42,092 nt of DNA from SNAP01 sp049671745 (GCA_049671745.1 JBATVL010000061.1:1-42092); one strand, 5' to 3'. Positions 15,736-25,088 are shown, counted from the stretch's first letter. Notes: generated from the sequence alone by a model not told the origin. Numbers and translations: made by a program.

Positions 15736-16459
15736 TTTTAAGTAAATTGTCAATTTCTTCAATAGAAAGGGATTTTACGTTTGTTATTATCATGTTTTCT
15801 TTAAGAATATTTCCGTAGTTATTTGTTTCTGCAATAATATCATCGAATAGTTTTTTTATGTTTGCTTTTACAGGAATGAGAGCTTTAAAGGTAGTTATCC
15901 CTTTTGTGAATTCTAATGTTTCAAGGTCTACATTAACTTTATTAAATGCAAAGTTTATTTCTTTTTTTAATATAGTTTTCTCTTTATTACTAAGTTCATT
16001 CATTTCTTTTGTGAATAACACACAGAAGTATCTAAGTTTATTTTCTTTGCCTCCTAAACCTGTAGATATAAATACAGATTTTTCTTTCAGCAAAGAACTC
16101 TCAAGCATTATTCTTGATTGTTGAAGAGCAATATGACTCCATTTTTCCATTTCTTTATTGGCCTGCTTTTTAAATTTTTCTATTTCTCTATAAGCTTCTA
16201 CTTTATTTAAATTTGCAAGTAGTACTAGAATTTCTTTTTTTCTATGTTTTTCAGTTTCGTTATCGTATAGTTCATCAATATCGAATATAGAGGTATTTTC
16301 TTCGCATAATTCTTTGTTTGATATTTTATTCATTAACTCGTAGAATTCTTTTTGAATGTTAATATCAATCTCTTCCTCAAAAATGCTATATGTATCAGAT
16401 TTTCTATCAATAAGTTGATTTAATCGTTCTAGATTAAACTTTTTCGTATTATGTGTCAT
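15719..16459 (-). CDS. Conserved hypothetical protein next to feoB
   Basis: This is a 246-residue cytosolic protein without signal or membrane segment. Residues 1-110 are charged and helical, with coiled-coil potential (LNKVEAYREIEKFKKQANKEM is helical). The middle holds a well-conserved-looking stretch LQQSRIMLESSLL...VFISTGLGGKENKLRYF at about 113-150. The C-terminal half is alpha/beta (residues 165-245). I recall similar hypothetical proteins in other Bacteroidales, sometimes near FeoB, but no function is established. It is convergent with the PUR-alpha gene and divergent from feoB. Confidence 0.78.
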   Translation of the reverse strand: MTHNTKKFNLERLNQLIDRKSDTYSIFEEEIDINIQKEFYELMNKISNKELCEENTSIFDIDELYDNETEKHRKKEILVLLANLNKVEAYREIEKFKKQANKEMEKWSHIALQQSRIMLESSLLKEKSVFISTGLGGKENKLRYFCVLFTKEMNELSNKEKTILKKEINFAFNKVNVDLETLEFTKGITTFKALIPVKANIKKLFDDIIAETNNYGNILKENMIITNVKSLSIEEIDNLLKTKSEE

Positions 16460-16611
16460 TTAGGTTTTATATTTAGTTTTTTTGATGATGATTAGTGTTT
16501 GTTACACTAACGTATCATATTCTTAGATGAAATTATGAAATTTATAATTAATAATCAATAGCATCATCTTATTTTTCTTTCTTTATTTAGAATGAATTTA
16601 AAAAAGATTAC

Positions 16612-16619
16612 TATTTTTG
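16612..16619 (+). promoter_or_regulatory. -7 box for feoAB
   Basis: TATTTTTG matches TAnnTTTG, 28 nt before the ATG at 16648. No clear Fur-type dyad was recognised in the 188-nt region upstream. Confidence 0.55.
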
Positions 16620-16647
16620 CCTTTCTAATAAGCTAGAATATAGAAAT

Positions 16648-19104
16648 ATGAAATTATCAGAATTAAAAGATAATGATAAAGGTGTTATTGTCAAGGTTCT
16701 TGGCTATGGTGCTTTTAGAAAACGTATAACAGAGATGGGTTTTGTTAAAGGTCAAACGGTAACTGTTATTAAAAATGCGCCCTTAAAAGATCCTGTGGAA
16801 TACAGTATTATGGGTTACGATATTTCTTTAAGAATAAGCGAGGCTAAATTAATAGAAGTCATTCCAATAAATTCTTCTATTAATGAGGATTATTCTACTC
16901 CATATCACGGAGTTTTTGATAATGAATCAATGAAGTTGAATTTAGGTAATAAGGCCGAAAAGAAAATACATATCGCTTTTGTTGGTAACCCTAATTGTGG
17001 TAAAACTACACTTTATAATTCTGCTACAGGTTCCACAGAACATGTTGGAAACTATTCAGGAGTTACAGTTGGAGCAAAAACAGCTTCAACCATCTATAAT
17101 GGATATAAATTTGAATTGGTAGATCTACCAGGAACATATTCTCTTACAGCTTATAGTCAGGAAGAGATTTTTGTTAGAGATTATATAATTAATAATAAAC
17201 CGGATATAGTAGTAAATGTAATAGATGCTTCAAATTTAGAAAGAAATCTGTATCTCACAACTCAGCTTATTGATATGGATATTAAGGTAGTATTAGCCTT
17301 AAACATGTACGATGAATTAGAATCGAGAGGATCTAGCTTGAATTATGATAAGTTAGGAGCTATGCTTGGTGTGCCAACTATTCCTACTGTTGGTTCCAAA
17401 GGTAAAGGTCTTGAAGCTCTCTTTGCGAAATTAATAGATGTGTTTAATGATGACGATCCTATTGTTAGACATATTCATATTAATTATGGCAATTTAGTAG
17501 AAGTTTCTATAAAGAAGATGAGGGATGTTATTGCCAAGGATGATAATCTTGTAACTCATTTGTCGCCTCGTTTTCTTGCCATTAAATTATTGGAGAAATG
17601 TAAGGATGCTTCTATTTACGTAGAAACAAGTAATGTTGTAGAAGAATTAAAGAGTGTACAGGCATCCGAATGTGCATATATAGAGGGTTCTTTAAAAGAG
17701 AATACAGAGACCGTAATCACAGATGCTAAATATGGTTTTATTGCAGGAGCTCTAAAAGAAACTTACAAACCAGCTCCTTTCAGTAGAAGAAAATCAACAG
17801 AAGTCATAGATGCTTTTGTAACTCATAAGTTATGGGGTTTTCCTATTTTCTTCTTATTTATGTTTATTACGTTCTATGCAACCTTTACTTTTGGTAAATA
17901 TCCTCAAGATTGGATAGAGGCAGGTGTTGAATTATTGGCTTCTTTAATTAGAGATGTCATGTCTCCTGGCCCTTTGAAAGATCTACTTATAGATGGTGTA
18001 ATAGGTGGTGTAGGTGGCGTTATAGTCTTTCTTCCTAATATTTTAATACTATTTCTATTTATATCCTTTATGGAAGATACAGGTTATATGGCTCGTGCAG
18101 CTTTTATAACTGATAAGGTAATGCATAAGATTGGTTTGCATGGTAAATCGTTTATTCCACTTGTAATGGGTTTTGGATGCAATGTACCTGCTATTATGGC
18201 AACTCGTACTTTAGAGAATAGAAACGATAGGTTATTGACTATTCTTATAAGTCCATTTATGTCTTGTAGTGCTCGTTTGCCAGTATATATAATTATAATA
18301 GGGGCTTTTTTTCCAACTCATGCAGCTTTGGTTCTTTTCTCTATGTATGGTATAGGTATTTTTCTTGCTGTAATTGTTGCAAGAATCTTTAAGAAACTTT
18401 TATTTAATAGTGAAGAGGCTCCATTTGTAATGGAATTACCTCCATATAGAATGCCAGTAGCTAGAGTTATTCTTAAGCATATGTGGTCTAAGGCTTCTCA
18501 GTATCTTAAAAAGATGGGTGGTATGATACTTCTTGCGTCAATAATTATTTGGGCATTAGGATACTTTCCTAGAGAAGTAGATTATAGCAAGGATTTTGAT
18601 AATATTATGCTTGAAACACAAGTTAGTATTAATAATGCTCAGAAAATAAATGATACTATAATTGTAAATGCTAAGACTAGAGATTTATTAGATATTAAAT
18701 TAGCTAAAAGTGAAGAGCATCAGAAATACTCGTATATAGGTAGAATAGGAGAGGCTTTTTCTCCTGTAATGAAACCATTAGGTTTTGATTGGAAGATGAG
18801 CGTATCTCTTTTATCTGGAATTGTAGCTAAGGAGGTTATTGTTAGTACTATGGGGGTTCTGTATCAAGTTGATCAAGGTTCTTATAGTTTAGAATCTCGG
18901 CTTAAAGAGAGCAAAAGCCTTAATCCTTTAATAGCATTTGTGTTTATGCTTTTTATTCTAATCTATTTCCCTTGTTTGGCAGTGATAGTCGCAGTGGCTA
19001 AAGAGGCAAGTTGGAAGTGGGCTTTGTTTTTAGCTGTATATACTACCTGTATGGCTTGGACTGTATGTTTTATTGTTTATAATATTGGAATCTTATTCTT
19101 ATGA
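16648..19104 (+). CDS. feoB: FeoA-FeoB fusion ferrous iron transporter
   Basis: This is an 818-residue inner-membrane Fe(II) uptake protein. Residues 1-73 are a fused FeoA SH3-like domain (LSELKDNDKGVIV, ITEMGFVKGQ), as is usual in Bacteroidota. The G domain starts at about 105: P-loop GNPNCGKT 113-120, G2 Thr in YSGVT near 140, G3 DLPGTYS 159-165 and G4 NMYD. A helical GDI-like region follows, then gate domains with GFGCNVPAI and two FeoB transmembrane blocks; the C-terminal block has SGIVAKEVIVSTMGVLY. Iron is used in the anaerobic redox enzymes encoded nearby (Hcp, NfnAB). The stop codon overlaps the start of a small Cys-rich gene. Confidence 0.96.
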   Translation: MKLSELKDNDKGVIVKVLGYGAFRKRITEMGFVKGQTVTVIKNAPLKDPVEYSIMGYDISLRISEAKLIEVIPINSSINEDYSTPYHGVFDNESMKLNLGNKAEKKIHIAFVGNPNCGKTTLYNSATGSTEHVGNYSGVTVGAKTASTIYNGYKFELVDLPGTYSLTAYSQEEIFVRDYIINNKPDIVVNVIDASNLERNLYLTTQLIDMDIKVVLALNMYDELESRGSSLNYDKLGAMLGVPTIPTVGSKGKGLEALFAKLIDVFNDDDPIVRHIHINYGNLVEVSIKKMRDVIAKDDNLVTHLSPRFLAIKLLEKCKDASIYVETSNVVEELKSVQASECAYIEGSLKENTETVITDAKYGFIAGALKETYKPAPFSRRKSTEVIDAFVTHKLWGFPIFFLFMFITFYATFTFGKYPQDWIEAGVELLASLIRDVMSPGPLKDLLIDGVIGGVGGVIVFLPNILILFLFISFMEDTGYMARAAFITDKVMHKIGLHGKSFIPLVMGFGCNVPAIMATRTLENRNDRLLTILISPFMSCSARLPVYIIIIGAFFPTHAALVLFSMYGIGIFLAVIVARIFKKLLFNSEEAPFVMELPPYRMPVARVILKHMWSKASQYLKKMGGMILLASIIIWALGYFPREVDYSKDFDNIMLETQVSINNAQKINDTIIVNAKTRDLLDIKLAKSEEHQKYSYIGRIGEAFSPVMKPLGFDWKMSVSLLSGIVAKEVIVSTMGVLYQVDQGSYSLESRLKESKSLNPLIAFVFMLFILIYFPCLAVIVAVAKEASWKWALFLAVYTTCMAWTVCFIVYNIGILFL

Positions 19105-19253
19105 TACAAGAAATAATAGTTTACGTACTTGTTGCCCTTGCTGTTATCCTTTTTGCTTGGCGCTTATATAAAGCCCTTTTCAAGAAGGGTGGCAGACCTT
19201 GTGATTCATGCACGGGCTCTTGTGCTCTAAAAGATAAAACGAAGTGTAAATGA
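19101..19253 (+). CDS. FeoB-associated Cys-rich membrane protein
   Basis: This 50-residue protein overlaps the feoB stop by ATGA, so the two are translationally coupled. Residues 4-20 form a transmembrane helix (EIIVYVLVALAVILFAW), followed by a basic stretch and a cysteine cluster CDSCTGSC (34-41) with a further Cys at 49. This fits the FeoB-associated Cys-rich membrane protein family, equivalent in place to FeoC of Enterobacteria. The cysteines may bind iron or sense redox state; that is not established here. Confidence 0.85.
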   Translation: MIQEIIVYVLVALAVILFAWRLYKALFKKGGRPCDSCTGSCALKDKTKCK

Positions 19254-19255
19254 TT

Positions 19256-19284
19256 AATCACAAGAGAGTTATTCCTTTGTGATT
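19256..19284. terminator. Weak inverted repeat between convergent feo and LysM genes
   Basis: Arms AATCACAA (19256-19263) and TTGTGATT (19277-19284) form 8 bp, overlapping the 3-prime end of the minus-strand gene. No T tract follows, so terminator function is uncertain. Confidence 0.35.
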
Positions 19285-20987
19285 GTGTAATCTTTATTAT
19301 AATGAAGAATATGTAATCCTATGTTTTCTTTTCCAATGACATGATCCTCTTCTTCAAATTTAAAACATGATTGTAGTAGTTCGTAGTTAGTGTATTTGTA
19401 AGTTATATTATTCAAATTTCCTCTTGCTGCAGCTTGTACAAAATAATTTGCCAGATCATAGGCCCTAAATGTAAAACTTGAAGGTTCGGACATATATTTC
19501 TTTCTATAATGCTTTATAAATGTATTAGTATTCTCATCTTTATAATCTACGTAATATGGAAGAAGCATGGTTGTGTTTAATTTGAAGAATGTAGAAGGAT
19601 CTAAAGAGCTAAATCTTTTCCATGAGTGTAATCCCATTAAAGATATATCATAAGAATCAGTAAGAGCATTTATAGAAGGTATAATCTTATAAATATTTGC
19701 TTTGTTCTTAGAAGGAACGATAATTACATTTTTGATTCCTTTTTTTAATACATGTCGTACACCATATAATTTATATTTATCGAAAGATATTTTAGTATAC
19801 ATTCGATCTACTTTATCTAGATAATTTTCTTTAGGGAATAAAGAATTTTCAAGATGAGTAATTAGTTCTGATTCAGAAGTTTCCCTATAGCCTTTAGGGT
19901 AAACAACAATTATATTAGCCTTATTGAAACGATTATAAATATAATCAGCAGTTTTCTGAAGAATAGTTTTCTCTGAAGTATTTAATTGGTAAACATATGG
20001 ATTATCAAGAAGCGTACTAGTACTTTCTGATAAAGGAGATATAATAGGAGTGTTTTCAGCCATAGCCTTATTTGCTGCGATTCTAAAGTTAGATGCATAA
20101 GGAGGTCCAACAACAAAATCGTACTGAGTAAAGTCTAAGTTATTTATAGTGTTTTGAACTATCGTGCTATCTTTTGCAGTATCAAAAGTTTTAAGAGTTA
20201 TTTTAAATCCTTGTTCTTTTAAAGCAGTACAAGCTTCAATAAATCCTTGGTAGAAGTTAATGAAGTTTACAGATTTTTTATGAATAGTTTTTCCATATAA
20301 AGCAGTGTCATTTTCCTTAAATTTTCCGTTAATAGCTTCATTTATGTCCAGATAAAAAGGTATAAAAAGAGCAATATTAATGTTCTTTTTTATAATATCA
20401 GGATTCGTTCTTCTTATTTGAATAAATGTTTTCTCGTCTTGTTCAATAAAAGAAGAATATAAAGGTTCTCGTTTAGCACGTAAACTATCAATTGCTAAAC
20501 TAGTTTCTAAGAGTTCTTTATTTTTACCATCAGAAAATGCCATATTCGTAACAGAATCTTTAGGTATCTTTATATATGTACCAACAGATATGTCATTAAA
20601 ATTTCTAATATTAGAATTATGTGCAAGAATAGACTCTGTACTAACTCCTGTTTGTTTATATATAGAGTATAGAGTTTCTCCCTCTTTTAAAGAATGATAA
20701 AAATATCTATCATCTTTGTATACATCTTTAGGAATATTAAGAATTTCTCCAACAGAAATACTAATATCATCTTTATGGTTGCATTCAATAATAATGCTTG
20801 CTTCTATATTGTATATCTTACTAATAGAGTAAAGAGTTTCACCTGCTTTTACAGTATGAATATAGAAAATATTCCCGCCAATAATTTCTTGTTGACTAGA
20901 TTTATTAATCTTAATCTCTTGCGCAAAAGCCACAGTATTAATGATTAAAAACAAAATGCAGCAAATAATAGAATGTAATCCTCTCAT
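19269..20987 (-). CDS. Exported protein with two LysM domains and a periplasmic-binding-like domain
   Basis: This is a 572-residue protein with a signal peptide ending near AFAQ (residue 23). LysM domains lie at about 42-86 (HTVKAGETLYSISKIYNI) and 97-143 (HSLKEGETLYSIYKQTGV); both should bind peptidoglycan. Residues 205-560 look like a type I periplasmic-binding (receptor ligand-binding region) fold, with IALFIPFYLD, FVVGPPYASNF, NTPIISPLSES and SFTFRAYDLANYF. This LysM plus binding-protein layout recurs in Bacteroidales without transporter partners and its ligand is unknown. No ABC transporter gene is adjacent, so a structural or sensing role at the cell wall is as likely as solute capture. 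Confidence 0.85.
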   Translation of the reverse strand: MRGLHSIICCILFLIINTVAFAQEIKINKSSQQEIIGGNIFYIHTVKAGETLYSISKIYNIEASIIIECNHKDDISISVGEILNIPKDVYKDDRYFYHSLKEGETLYSIYKQTGVSTESILAHNSNIRNFNDISVGTYIKIPKDSVTNMAFSDGKNKELLETSLAIDSLRAKREPLYSSFIEQDEKTFIQIRRTNPDIIKKNINIALFIPFYLDINEAINGKFKENDTALYGKTIHKKSVNFINFYQGFIEACTALKEQGFKITLKTFDTAKDSTIVQNTINNLDFTQYDFVVGPPYASNFRIAANKAMAENTPIISPLSESTSTLLDNPYVYQLNTSEKTILQKTADYIYNRFNKANIIVVYPKGYRETSESELITHLENSLFPKENYLDKVDRMYTKISFDKYKLYGVRHVLKKGIKNVIIVPSKNKANIYKIIPSINALTDSYDISLMGLHSWKRFSSLDPSTFFKLNTTMLLPYYVDYKDENTNTFIKHYRKKYMSEPSSFTFRAYDLANYFVQAAARGNLNNITYKYTNYELLQSCFKFEEEDHVIGKENIGLHILHYNKDYTITKE

Positions 20988-21009
20988 ATTTAAATAATTT
21001 CTTGTGTGG

Positions 21010-21041
21010 CAAATATACTAAACAAATCGCTTTTAAACAAA
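21010..21041 (-). promoter_or_regulatory. Promoter of the LysM gene
   Basis: On the minus strand, TTTG (21038-21041), a 20-nt spacer and TATATTTG (21010-21017) match the consensus. The leader is about 17-20 nt. The -33 box abuts the nfnB terminator. Confidence 0.72.
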
Positions 21042-21075
21042 ACGAAAGGAGCCAACCAATTAAGGCTAGCTCCTT
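21034..21075 (-). terminator. Rho-independent terminator of nfnAB
   Basis: Read on the minus strand, a 12-bp stem (21075-21064 with 21057-21046, two G-U pairs) and a 6-nt loop are followed by a T-rich tail (TTCGTTTTG). Confidence 0.8.
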
Positions 21076-21100
21076 GTAAATGTATAATATATATATATAC

Positions 21101-22561
21101 TTATTTCTTAGCTTGGAATTTAGCATGCATGTTAGCAGCAGCTTTTCTACCGTCACCCATAGCAAGGATAACTGTAGCACCACCACGAACGATGTCACCA
21201 CCAGCATAGATACCTTCAATATTAGATTCCATAGTGTCGTCACCAACAACGATAGTTCCCCATTTAGTCATTTCTAACCCTTCGATAGAATTAGGGATGA
21301 TAGGATTTGGAGAAACACCAATAGCTACAACAACAACAGAACATTCTATTTCGTCGATTTGTCCTTCTATTGGAACTGGTCTTCTACGTCCATCAGCACC
21401 TGCTTCACCTAATTCCATTCTTTGGATTTTAGCTTTGCAAACACGTCCAGTTTCGTCTGTTATGTATTCAATAGGGTTAGCTAAGTTTATAAACTCAATA
21501 CCTTCGTCTATAGCATGGTGAACCTCTTCTAAACGAGCAGGCATTTCATCCATAGTACGACGGTAAACTATCATAGCACGTTTAGCTCCAAGACGTTTAG
21601 CTGTACGAACAGAGTCCATAGCAGTGTTACCACCACCAACAACCATAATGTTCTCACCTCTTAATACAGGAGTATCAGAAGTTAAGCTATCAGCACCCAT
21701 TAAGTTTACACGAGTAAGATATTCGTTAGATGAAAGAACACCGTTTGCATTCTCACCAGGAATATTCATAAAGTTTGGTAAACCAGCACCAGAAGCTACA
21801 TAAAATCCTTTGAATCCTTGTTCTTTTAAGTTTTCAAATGAGTCAGTCATACCAACAATAAAGTTAGTGATAAACTCTACACCTAAAGCTTTAAGGTTAG
21901 CGATTTCTACATCAACAACTGCGTTTGGTAAACGGAATTCAGGTATACCATATTTAAGTACACCACCTATTTCGTGAAGAGCTTCAAAAACTGTTACTTG
22001 GTAACCAAATTTAGCTAAGTCACCAGCACATGCTAATCCAGAAGGACCAGAACCAATAACAGCTATTTTAATACCATTGTCAGCTTCTTTTTCAGGAATA
22101 GAAATATTTCCTGATTCTCTTTCCCAGTCAGAAGCAAATCTTTCTAGGTAACCAATAGCTACAGCAGGTTTATTTAATTTAGTAGTGTAAATACAGTTAG
22201 CTTCACATTGCTTCTCTTGAGGACAAACTCTACCACATACAGCTGGAAGAGCAGAAGTTTCCTTAAGAGTTTTTGCAGCTTCGCCGAATTCACCTCTTTC
22301 AATGTTTTTAATAAATGTAGGAATGTTAATGCTTACAGGGCATCCAGACATACAAGTTGGGTTTGGACAGTCAAGACAACGAACAGCTTCAATTTGAGCT
22401 GCTTCTGCTGAAATACCTGTGTTAACCTCTATTCTTTGGCTAGTAGTTCTTACCGAAACTTCAGTTTCAGGCATAGTAACTCTTTCTATAGCCATTCTGT
22501 CCTTAGGACTATTTTTTTTACGAAGTTCTTGTCTCCAAGCTTCTTTGTTCATTTCAGCCAT
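21101..22561 (-). CDS. nfnB: NfnB / GltA-type NADPH oxidoreductase, large subunit
   Basis: This is a 486-residue flavoprotein of the glutamate-synthase small-subunit family. N-terminal cysteines 62, 65, 70, 74 and 109, 113, 119, 123 make two [4Fe-4S] sites (CLDCPNPTCMSGC; CGRVCPQEKQCEANC). An FAD GxGxxG motif lies at 170-175 (GSGPSG) and an NAD(P)H site around GGGNTAMD. The C-terminus (GIYAGGDIVRGGATVILAMGDG) binds FAD. With the NfnA-like gene 2 nt upstream this is the NADH-dependent ferredoxin:NADP oxidoreductase NfnAB (also called sulfide dehydrogenase SudAB), which bifurcates electrons from NADPH to NAD and ferredoxin. Without a glutamate synthase large subunit beside it, GltD proper is unlikely. 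Confidence 0.9.
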   Translation of the reverse strand: MAEMNKEAWRQELRKKNSPKDRMAIERVTMPETEVSVRTTSQRIEVNTGISAEAAQIEAVRCLDCPNPTCMSGCPVSINIPTFIKNIERGEFGEAAKTLKETSALPAVCGRVCPQEKQCEANCIYTTKLNKPAVAIGYLERFASDWERESGNISIPEKEADNGIKIAVIGSGPSGLACAGDLAKFGYQVTVFEALHEIGGVLKYGIPEFRLPNAVVDVEIANLKALGVEFITNFIVGMTDSFENLKEQGFKGFYVASGAGLPNFMNIPGENANGVLSSNEYLTRVNLMGADSLTSDTPVLRGENIMVVGGGNTAMDSVRTAKRLGAKRAMIVYRRTMDEMPARLEEVHHAIDEGIEFINLANPIEYITDETGRVCKAKIQRMELGEAGADGRRRPVPIEGQIDEIECSVVVVAIGVSPNPIIPNSIEGLEMTKWGTIVVGDDTMESNIEGIYAGGDIVRGGATVILAMGDGRKAAANMHAKFQAKK

Positions 22562-22563
22562 GA

Positions 22564-23379
22564 TTATTTTTGTTGTTCAGTTTTTTCTGCTTCTTCTTTT
22601 TTGTAACCACCTAAACGAGATAACATCTCATCGAAATCGATTTGATGAGCATCAAATTCAGGACCGTCAACGCAAGTGAATTTAGTTTTTCCACCTACAG
22701 TAACTCTACAAGCACCGCACATTCCAGTACCATCAACCATAATAGCATTAAGAGATGCTATAGTAGGTATTTTGTATTCAGCAGTAAGTTTAGAACAGAA
22801 TTTCATCATGATTGCAGGACCTATAGTCACACACTCATTGATAGTTTCTCTTTCTATAACTCTTTTCATTCCTTCTGTGATAAGACCTTTCTCACCAAGA
22901 CTTCCATCGTCAGTCATAATGATTAGTTCGTCTGACCACTTAGCTATTTCGTCTTGAAGAATAACAAGTTCTTTGTTACGTCCAGCGATAATAGTGATTA
23001 CTCTGTTTCCAGCTTCCTTCATAGCTTGTACGATAGGAAGAAGAGGAGCAACACCAACACCACCACCACAAGCAAGAATAGTACCTCTGTTCTCGATGTG
23101 AGTAGCTTTACCTAATGGTCCAACAAGATCTGTGATAAAATCACCCTCGTTTAGATCACAAAGTTTTGTAGAAGATACACCCATCTTTTGTATAACAAGA
23201 TCGATAGTCCCTTTTTCCACATTAGCACCTGCAATAGTAAGAGGAATTCTTTCCCCTTTTTCTCCAACTCTCAGGATTATAAAGTTTCCTGGTTTACGTG
23301 ATTTAGCAATTAATGGAGCTTCAATCTCGAACTTAAATACTCGTTCTGAGAATTGCTCTTTTGATACAATCTTGTTCAT
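22564..23379 (-). CDS. nfnA: NfnA / sulfide dehydrogenase FAD-NAD(H) subunit
   Basis: This is a 271-residue ferredoxin-reductase-like subunit. The FAD domain occupies about 1-95 (RIPLTIA), the NAD domain about 98-215 (ILACGGGVGVAPLLPI), and the [2Fe-2S] segment has Cys221, Cys224 and Cys236 (GMCGACRV...FTCVDGPEF). Asp216 in VDGTGM is a candidate fourth ligand, as in structurally known NfnA. It is the first gene of the two-gene operon; the nfnB ATG follows 2 nt after the stop. The charged C-terminal tail is ordinary. Dihydroorotate dehydrogenase electron-transfer subunit PyrK is a close relative, but the partner gene settles the assignment. Confidence 0.9.
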   Translation of the reverse strand: MNKIVSKEQFSERVFKFEIEAPLIAKSRKPGNFIILRVGEKGERIPLTIAGANVEKGTIDLVIQKMGVSSTKLCDLNEGDFITDLVGPLGKATHIENRGTILACGGGVGVAPLLPIVQAMKEAGNRVITIIAGRNKELVILQDEIAKWSDELIIMTDDGSLGEKGLITEGMKRVIERETINECVTIGPAIMMKFCSKLTAEYKIPTIASLNAIMVDGTGMCGACRVTVGGKTKFTCVDGPEFDAHQIDFDEMLSRLGGYKKEEAEKTEQQK

Positions 23380-23426
23380 TTTGTCCTTAAAATTCTAAAG
23401 GTTTATTTTAATTGTAATATTTGTGT

Positions 23427-23434
23427 CAAAAATA
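23427..23434 (-). promoter_or_regulatory. -7 box for nfnAB
   Basis: TATTTTTG on the minus strand matches TAnnTTTG, 48 nt upstream of the nfnA start. No -33 TTTG was found. Confidence 0.55.
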
Positions 23435-23527
23435 TAAAAGAGTATTAGTATAGAGCGTATATTTTGTTAATTTTAATTTTTAAAGTGTAATTTGTAGTAA
23501 TTCTAAATTAAAAACTAGATTTTGTTT

Positions 23528-23535
23528 TAAATTTG
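23528..23535 (+). promoter_or_regulatory. -7 box for the SUI1/YciH gene
   Basis: TAAATTTG matches TAnnTTTG and lies 20 nt before the ATG at 23556. Confidence 0.55.
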
Positions 23536-23555
23536 TAAGCATAAAAGAAAATATC

Positions 23556-23903
23556 ATGGCAAAGAGTAAGAAGCAGAGAGTGGATGTTGTATATTCAACA
23601 AATCCAAATTTTAGTTACGATTTTGAAGAAGAAGAGAATGAAGATACTTTGTCTCCAGATAAGCAGAGCTTAAAAGTGATGCTTGACAAGAAGATGAGAA
23701 AGGGTAAAGTGGTTACTTTAATAACTGGATTTATTGGAGAAGAAGACGATCTTAAAGATTTAGGTAAACAATTAAAATCTAAATGCGGAACAGGTGGTTC
23801 TGTAAAAGACGGTGAAATAATTATACAAGGCGATTTTAAAGTGAAAGTACTTGAGATGCTTTTAAAGATGGGATATAAAGCTAAAGGAGCTGGTGGAAAC
23901 TAG
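23556..23903 (+). CDS. SUI1/YciH-family translation factor
   Basis: This is a 115-residue protein of the eIF1/SUI1 fold. A basic start and acidic linker (about 25-40) precede the SUI1 domain at 45-112: KGKVVTLITGF, DLKDLGKQLKSKCGTGGSVKDGEIIIQGD and KVLEMLLKMGYKAKGAGG. The CGTGG(S/T)VKDG motif is diagnostic. Bacterial YciH proteins have been linked to discrimination of initiation codons or to stress-time translation control, but are not essential; here that is family knowledge only. It is a single-gene unit with its own promoter and a strong terminator. Confidence 0.93.
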   Translation: MAKSKKQRVDVVYSTNPNFSYDFEEEENEDTLSPDKQSLKVMLDKKMRKGKVVTLITGFIGEEDDLKDLGKQLKSKCGTGGSVKDGEIIIQGDFKVKVLEMLLKMGYKAKGAGGN

Positions 23904-23942
23904 TTTATTTTAATTAATGATGCATATATACCTTTTTAAACA

Positions 23943-23988
23943 AATAATTCTCCTTATTGTTTGAGTGCAATTAATAAGGGGAATTATT
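23943..23988. terminator. Bidirectional terminator between SUI1 and DUF4097-like genes
   Basis: A 16-bp stem (23943-23958 with 23973-23988, one G-U pair) with a 14-nt loop sits between the convergent stop codons. Confidence 0.82.
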
Positions 23989-24000
23989 ATATGACATGAG

Positions 24001-25056
24001 TTACAATTTAATTAAACCTCTTTTAGCTTTGATTCTAAGGGTAGAACTTTGTCCAGTATTTTCCTCTCCACACCTAGCCTGTAAAACCTCAATGTCTCCC
24101 TCTGGTTCATTTTTTTTGAAAATTATATATGCTCTTTCTGGAAGTTTGTAATCTGTGTATAAGAATTCAGCCATTAGGGTGTAGTTATGTACTGAAGAGA
24201 TGTCAAGTTTCACATTAGTATCCTCTATATCAAGACTTATGTTGTTGAAATTTAGAATGTTCTTTATATGTAGACTACCTGCATAAAGTTTTAAGCTTGC
24301 ATATTTGATGCCATTTTCTATATTTATATGTGAATTCTCACCTTTCTTTATTTCGAAAGAAGAGCACTTTTTAATAATAAGATTATCTCTGTTGGAGTTT
24401 GCAATATAACTTGTTGTACTGTCTATTTCTATTCTAGAACATTTACTAGAAACTAATAATTTACTGGCCTGAATTATATGAATCTTAGAATAATTAGTAA
24501 GAATTTTAGAGTTGTTAATGTTTTTTAGGTGTGCAGTGGAATAGTGTAGTTTAAAATAATTTTTCTGCTTATTCATTGTAGGAATAAGATTATCTACATA
24601 AATATTACCGTAAGATAGTGTGAATTCGATATGATTTTCTAAATTTCCTTCAGCAATAAGGTTTCCGAAACTATTGTCTATAAGTAAATCAATGTCCTTA
24701 GGAACAGAGATTATGTAATCTACGTTAAAATCGCATGCCGTATTAAGATGTTCTGATATTCTAGTTTTTGCAGAAACTTGATTATTGTGTTTTCCGAATG
24801 CTACACTTATTTTTTGTAATGATTTTTTAGATTGTTGCTTATCGTATAAATTCATAGAAACCTTTATGTTAAAGAATACAGAGTCTCTTTCTGTTTGAAC
24901 AATACGAATATTTCCATAAATATTTTTAACCTTTATACTTTTTATTTGAGAAGTTGCAAAAGATTTATGAATAGATTTAGTGAACTGATGCTGAGCATAA
25001 GTGTTTGTAAAAAGAATAGTACATATCAAAAGGCAAATAAGTCGTATATATTTCAT
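24001..25056 (-). CDS. Exported DUF4097-like beta-helix protein
   Basis: This is a 351-residue protein with a signal peptide ending near TYAQ (residue 22). The rest is a run of short strands with the repeating pattern seen in DUF4097/putative adhesin domains: IKVKNIYGNIRI, DLLIDNSFGNLIAEG, EFTLSYGNIYVDNL and LKLYAGSLHIKNI. These fold as a right-handed beta-helix. Family members are often linked to sigma/anti-sigma regulation or envelope stress, but no sigma factor gene is adjacent. The C-terminus (SSTLRIKAKRGLIKL) is basic with no sorting signal, so it is probably periplasmic. Function unknown. Confidence 0.75.
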   Translation of the reverse strand: MKYIRLICLLICTILFTNTYAQHQFTKSIHKSFATSQIKSIKVKNIYGNIRIVQTERDSVFFNIKVSMNLYDKQQSKKSLQKISVAFGKHNNQVSAKTRISEHLNTACDFNVDYIISVPKDIDLLIDNSFGNLIAEGNLENHIEFTLSYGNIYVDNLIPTMNKQKNYFKLHYSTAHLKNINNSKILTNYSKIHIIQASKLLVSSKCSRIEIDSTTSYIANSNRDNLIIKKCSSFEIKKGENSHINIENGIKYASLKLYAGSLHIKNILNFNNISLDIEDTNVKLDISSVHNYTLMAEFLYTDYKLPERAYIIFKKNEPEGDIEVLQARCGEENTGQSSTLRIKAKRGLIKL

Positions 25057-25080
25057 GTCTTAAAATTGATTACTTTTTCA

Positions 25081-25088
25081 CAAAAATA
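25081..25088 (-). promoter_or_regulatory. -7 box for the DUF4097-like gene
   Basis: TATTTTTG on the minus strand, 25 nt upstream of the start codon at 25056. Confidence 0.55.
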
